Shown here piece by piece: positions 62,439-64,000 of a stretch of 64,000 nt of DNA (the stretch's first letter is position 1; the number at the start of each line of letters is the position of its first letter). Source of the stretch: Variovorax sp. Root473 (GTDB taxonomy: Bacteria > Pseudomonadota > Gammaproteobacteria > Burkholderiales > Burkholderiaceae_C). Made by a program: the position numbers and the translations under genes. The notes under the pieces are model-generated. The model saw only the letters and a list, made by a program, of their open reading frames with translations, was not told the DNA's origin and did no database searches. The stretch spans positions 339,515 through 403,514 of the forward strand of contig NZ_LMEV01000017.1 of the NCBI RefSeq assembly GCF_001426505.1, given 5' to 3'.

Positions 62439-64000
62439 TGGAAACCACGGCCACCCACGACCACATCGGCCGGCGCTTCCTGCGCCTGACCCCGGCCCAG
62501 CGCCGCGCGGTGTACCAGAAGATCCGCGCCGAGGGCCTCACGATCGGGCAGTTCCCGATCGTGGCGCGCGACGAGGCGGTGTGCACGGCGTGTCCGCCCT
62601 CGTATGCGCAAATGCGGCAGTGGTTTCTCTGGCAGCTGGAGCCCGAGAGTTCGGCTTATCACATTGCGGGCGGATTGAGGCTCGACGGGCGGCTCGATGC
62701 CGATGCGCTGAAGGCCGCCTTCGAGGCGCTGGTGGCACGCCACGAGTCGCTGCGCACCGTGTTCAGCGTGAATGCCGAGGGCGAGGTGGAGCAGCGCGTG
62801 CAGGCGCACCTGGCACTCGACATTCCGCTCGTCGACCTGGCGCATCTGCCGCAGGCCGAGCGTGAAGCGCGCGCGAGAGAAGAGGCGCGGCGCATCGCCG
62901 ATGCGCCCTTCGACCTGACCACCGGCCCGCTGCTGCGCGTGGTGCTGATCCGCCTCGGGGCCGAGGCGCACATGCTGGCCGTCGTGATGCATCACATCGT
63001 GTCCGACGGATGGTCGATGCGCATCGTGGTGGACGAGTTTGTCGCCGAGTACCGCGCGCGCGTGCAGGGCCGCGCGCCGGTGCACGATGCGCTGCCGGTC
63101 CAGTACGCCGACTACGCACTCTGGCAGCGGCACTGGCTCGAAGCGGGCGAGAAGGAGCGGCAGCTGGATCACTGGAAGGCGCAACTCGGCAACGAGCACC
63201 CGGTGCTGCAACTGCCGGCGGACCGCATGCGGCGCGCCGACGGCAAGTACCGCGCCGCGCGCCACGCCACGGCGCTGCCGCCCTCGCTGGTCGAGGCGCT
63301 GCGCCGGCGTGCACAGTCGCGTGGGGCAACGCTGTTCATGATGCTGCTCACTGGTTTCCAGGTGCTGCTGAACCGCTACACGGCGCAGCCGGACGTGCGG
63401 GTGGGCGTGCCGATTGCCAACCGCCACCGCGTCGAGTCGGAGCGGGTGGTCGGCTTCTTCGTCAACACGCAGGTGATGCGCAATGTGCTGGAAACCCGCA
63501 CCCGCCTGCACGAGGCGCTGGCCGCAACGCGCGAAGCGGCGCTGGGCGCACAGGCGCACCAGGACCTGCCGTTCGAGCAGCTGGTGGAGGCACTGCAGCC
63601 CGAGCGCAGCCTGAGCACGGCGCCGCTGTTCCAGGTGATGTTCAACCACCTGCAGCAGGATCGCAGCGCGCTGGAAGATCTTCCGGGGCTCGTGCTGAAG
63701 ACCTGGGAATTCGGCGAGCAGGCCGCCCAGTTCGAGCTGACGCTGGACGTGGTCGAGGACGGCCTCGGACAGGTGCAGCTGGTCTTCAACCATGCCCGCG
63801 AGCTGTTCGAGCCGCAGACCATCGAACGGATGGCGGGGCACTACGTGGTGATCCTCGAGGCGCTGGCGGGGGATGACGCGCGTGCGATCGGCGACATCGA
63901 TCTGTTGGGAGCGCCGGAGAAAACGCAGCTCAATCAGTGGAGCGTGAACGCGCAGCAGGAGCCTGGCGTGGAACTGGTGCATCACAGCATTGCGCGGCAT
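62438..64000 (+). CDS. NRPS, N-terminal condensation domain (cut by window end)
   Basis: The first 521 residues are in the window. ATG 62438 overlaps the previous stop. After a 50-residue leader (RLTPAQRRAVYQKIRAEGL), a complete condensation domain follows (residues about 55-490) with FLWQLEPESSAYH, HHIVSDGWS near 185, PFEQLVEALQPERS and FQVMFNHLQQD. The sequence breaks as an adenylation domain begins (QWSVNAQQEPGVELVHHSIA). It continues the chain after Thr; specificity, later modules and the release domain lie outside. Confidence 0.92.
   Translation, partial: METTATHDHIGRRFLRLTPAQRRAVYQKIRAEGLTIGQFPIVARDEAVCTACPPSYAQMRQWFLWQLEPESSAYHIAGGLRLDGRLDADALKAAFEALVARHESLRTVFSVNAEGEVEQRVQAHLALDIPLVDLAHLPQAEREARAREEARRIADAPFDLTTGPLLRVVLIRLGAEAHMLAVVMHHIVSDGWSMRIVVDEFVAEYRARVQGRAPVHDALPVQYADYALWQRHWLEAGEKERQLDHWKAQLGNEHPVLQLPADRMRRADGKYRAARHATALPPSLVEALRRRAQSRGATLFMMLLTGFQVLLNRYTAQPDVRVGVPIANRHRVESERVVGFFVNTQVMRNVLETRTRLHEALAATREAALGAQAHQDLPFEQLVEALQPERSLSTAPLFQVMFNHLQQDRSALEDLPGLVLKTWEFGEQAAQFELTLDVVEDGLGQVQLVFNHARELFEPQTIERMAGHYVVILEALAGDDARAIGDIDLLGAPEKTQLNQWSVNAQQEPGVELVHHSIARH

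Overview
The window is high-GC, densely coding DNA with few intergenic gaps and Comamonadaceae-type gene content. A Variovorax chromosome (Betaproteobacteria, Burkholderiales) is the best fit. The grounds are an adjacent StyA1 / StyA2B flavoprotein monooxygenase pair of the type described in Variovorax paradoxus EPS, an orphan Bug/TctC-type binding protein, dispersed palindromic intergenic repeats typical of this family, and a fatty-acyl-primed NRPS/PKS siderophore locus of the variochelin/cupriachelin kind. The genus is an inference; there is no rRNA or tRNA gene in the window.

Layout. 1-2.6 kb: the start of dadA, divergent from an Lrp-type regulator; an OsmC-like protein; an HxlR regulator divergent from an imine-reductase-like dehydrogenase. 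2.8-6.9 kb: an envelope block with LpxO-like lipid A hydroxylase, a PAP2 phosphatase, a two-component system and a small Cys-rich protein. 6.9-10.1 kb (minus): an ABC importer ending in a nucleoside deaminase gene. 10.3-14.2 kb (minus): a DctPQM TRAP transporter with a DHDPS-family lyase. 14.5-18.3 kb: NADP-malic enzyme (maeB) and a halogenase-like flavoprotein. 18.4-23 kb: the glyoxylate operon gcl-hyi-glxR with a divergent LysR regulator. 23.1-28.5 kb (minus): carotenoid oxygenase plus DUF2141 protein, AI-2E-family permease, and dctA followed by a GntR/FCD gene. 28.8-34.2 kb: a GntR regulator divergent from a probable catabolic operon (porin, Bug binding protein, alpha/beta hydrolase, RidA, SDR, small dimeric-barrel protein).

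34.2-42.5 kb: a universal stress protein overlapping a stand-alone EF-G domain-V-like protein (minus); then an AraC regulator divergent from SDR - StyA1 - StyA2B - dienelactone hydrolase/SnoaL fusion, a set resembling known indole-degradation (iif/ind) clusters. 42.6-45.9 kb (minus): a four-gene small-GTPase/roadblock module and a ParB-like coiled-coil protein. 45.9-64 kb: a siderophore locus with an Sfp-type phosphopantetheinyl transferase (minus), then (plus) an ECF sigma factor behind a Fur-box-like palindrome, a truncated FecR-N-like protein, MbtH, type II thioesterase, FAAL-ACP-C-A-PCP, KS-AT-KR-ACP, C-A-PCP, and a further NRPS cut by the window end.

How it works together. Most of the window consists of regulator-plus-catabolic-operon units, several with clear inverted repeats in the divergent promoter regions. 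The last 18 kb is one iron-regulated pathway. The fatty-acyl-AMP ligase primes the line, the first NRPS adds residue 1, the PKS extends it by two carbons and leaves a beta-hydroxyl, and the second NRPS carries an adenylation code matching the published threonine code. The remaining modules, tailoring, export and uptake genes would lie beyond base 64000.
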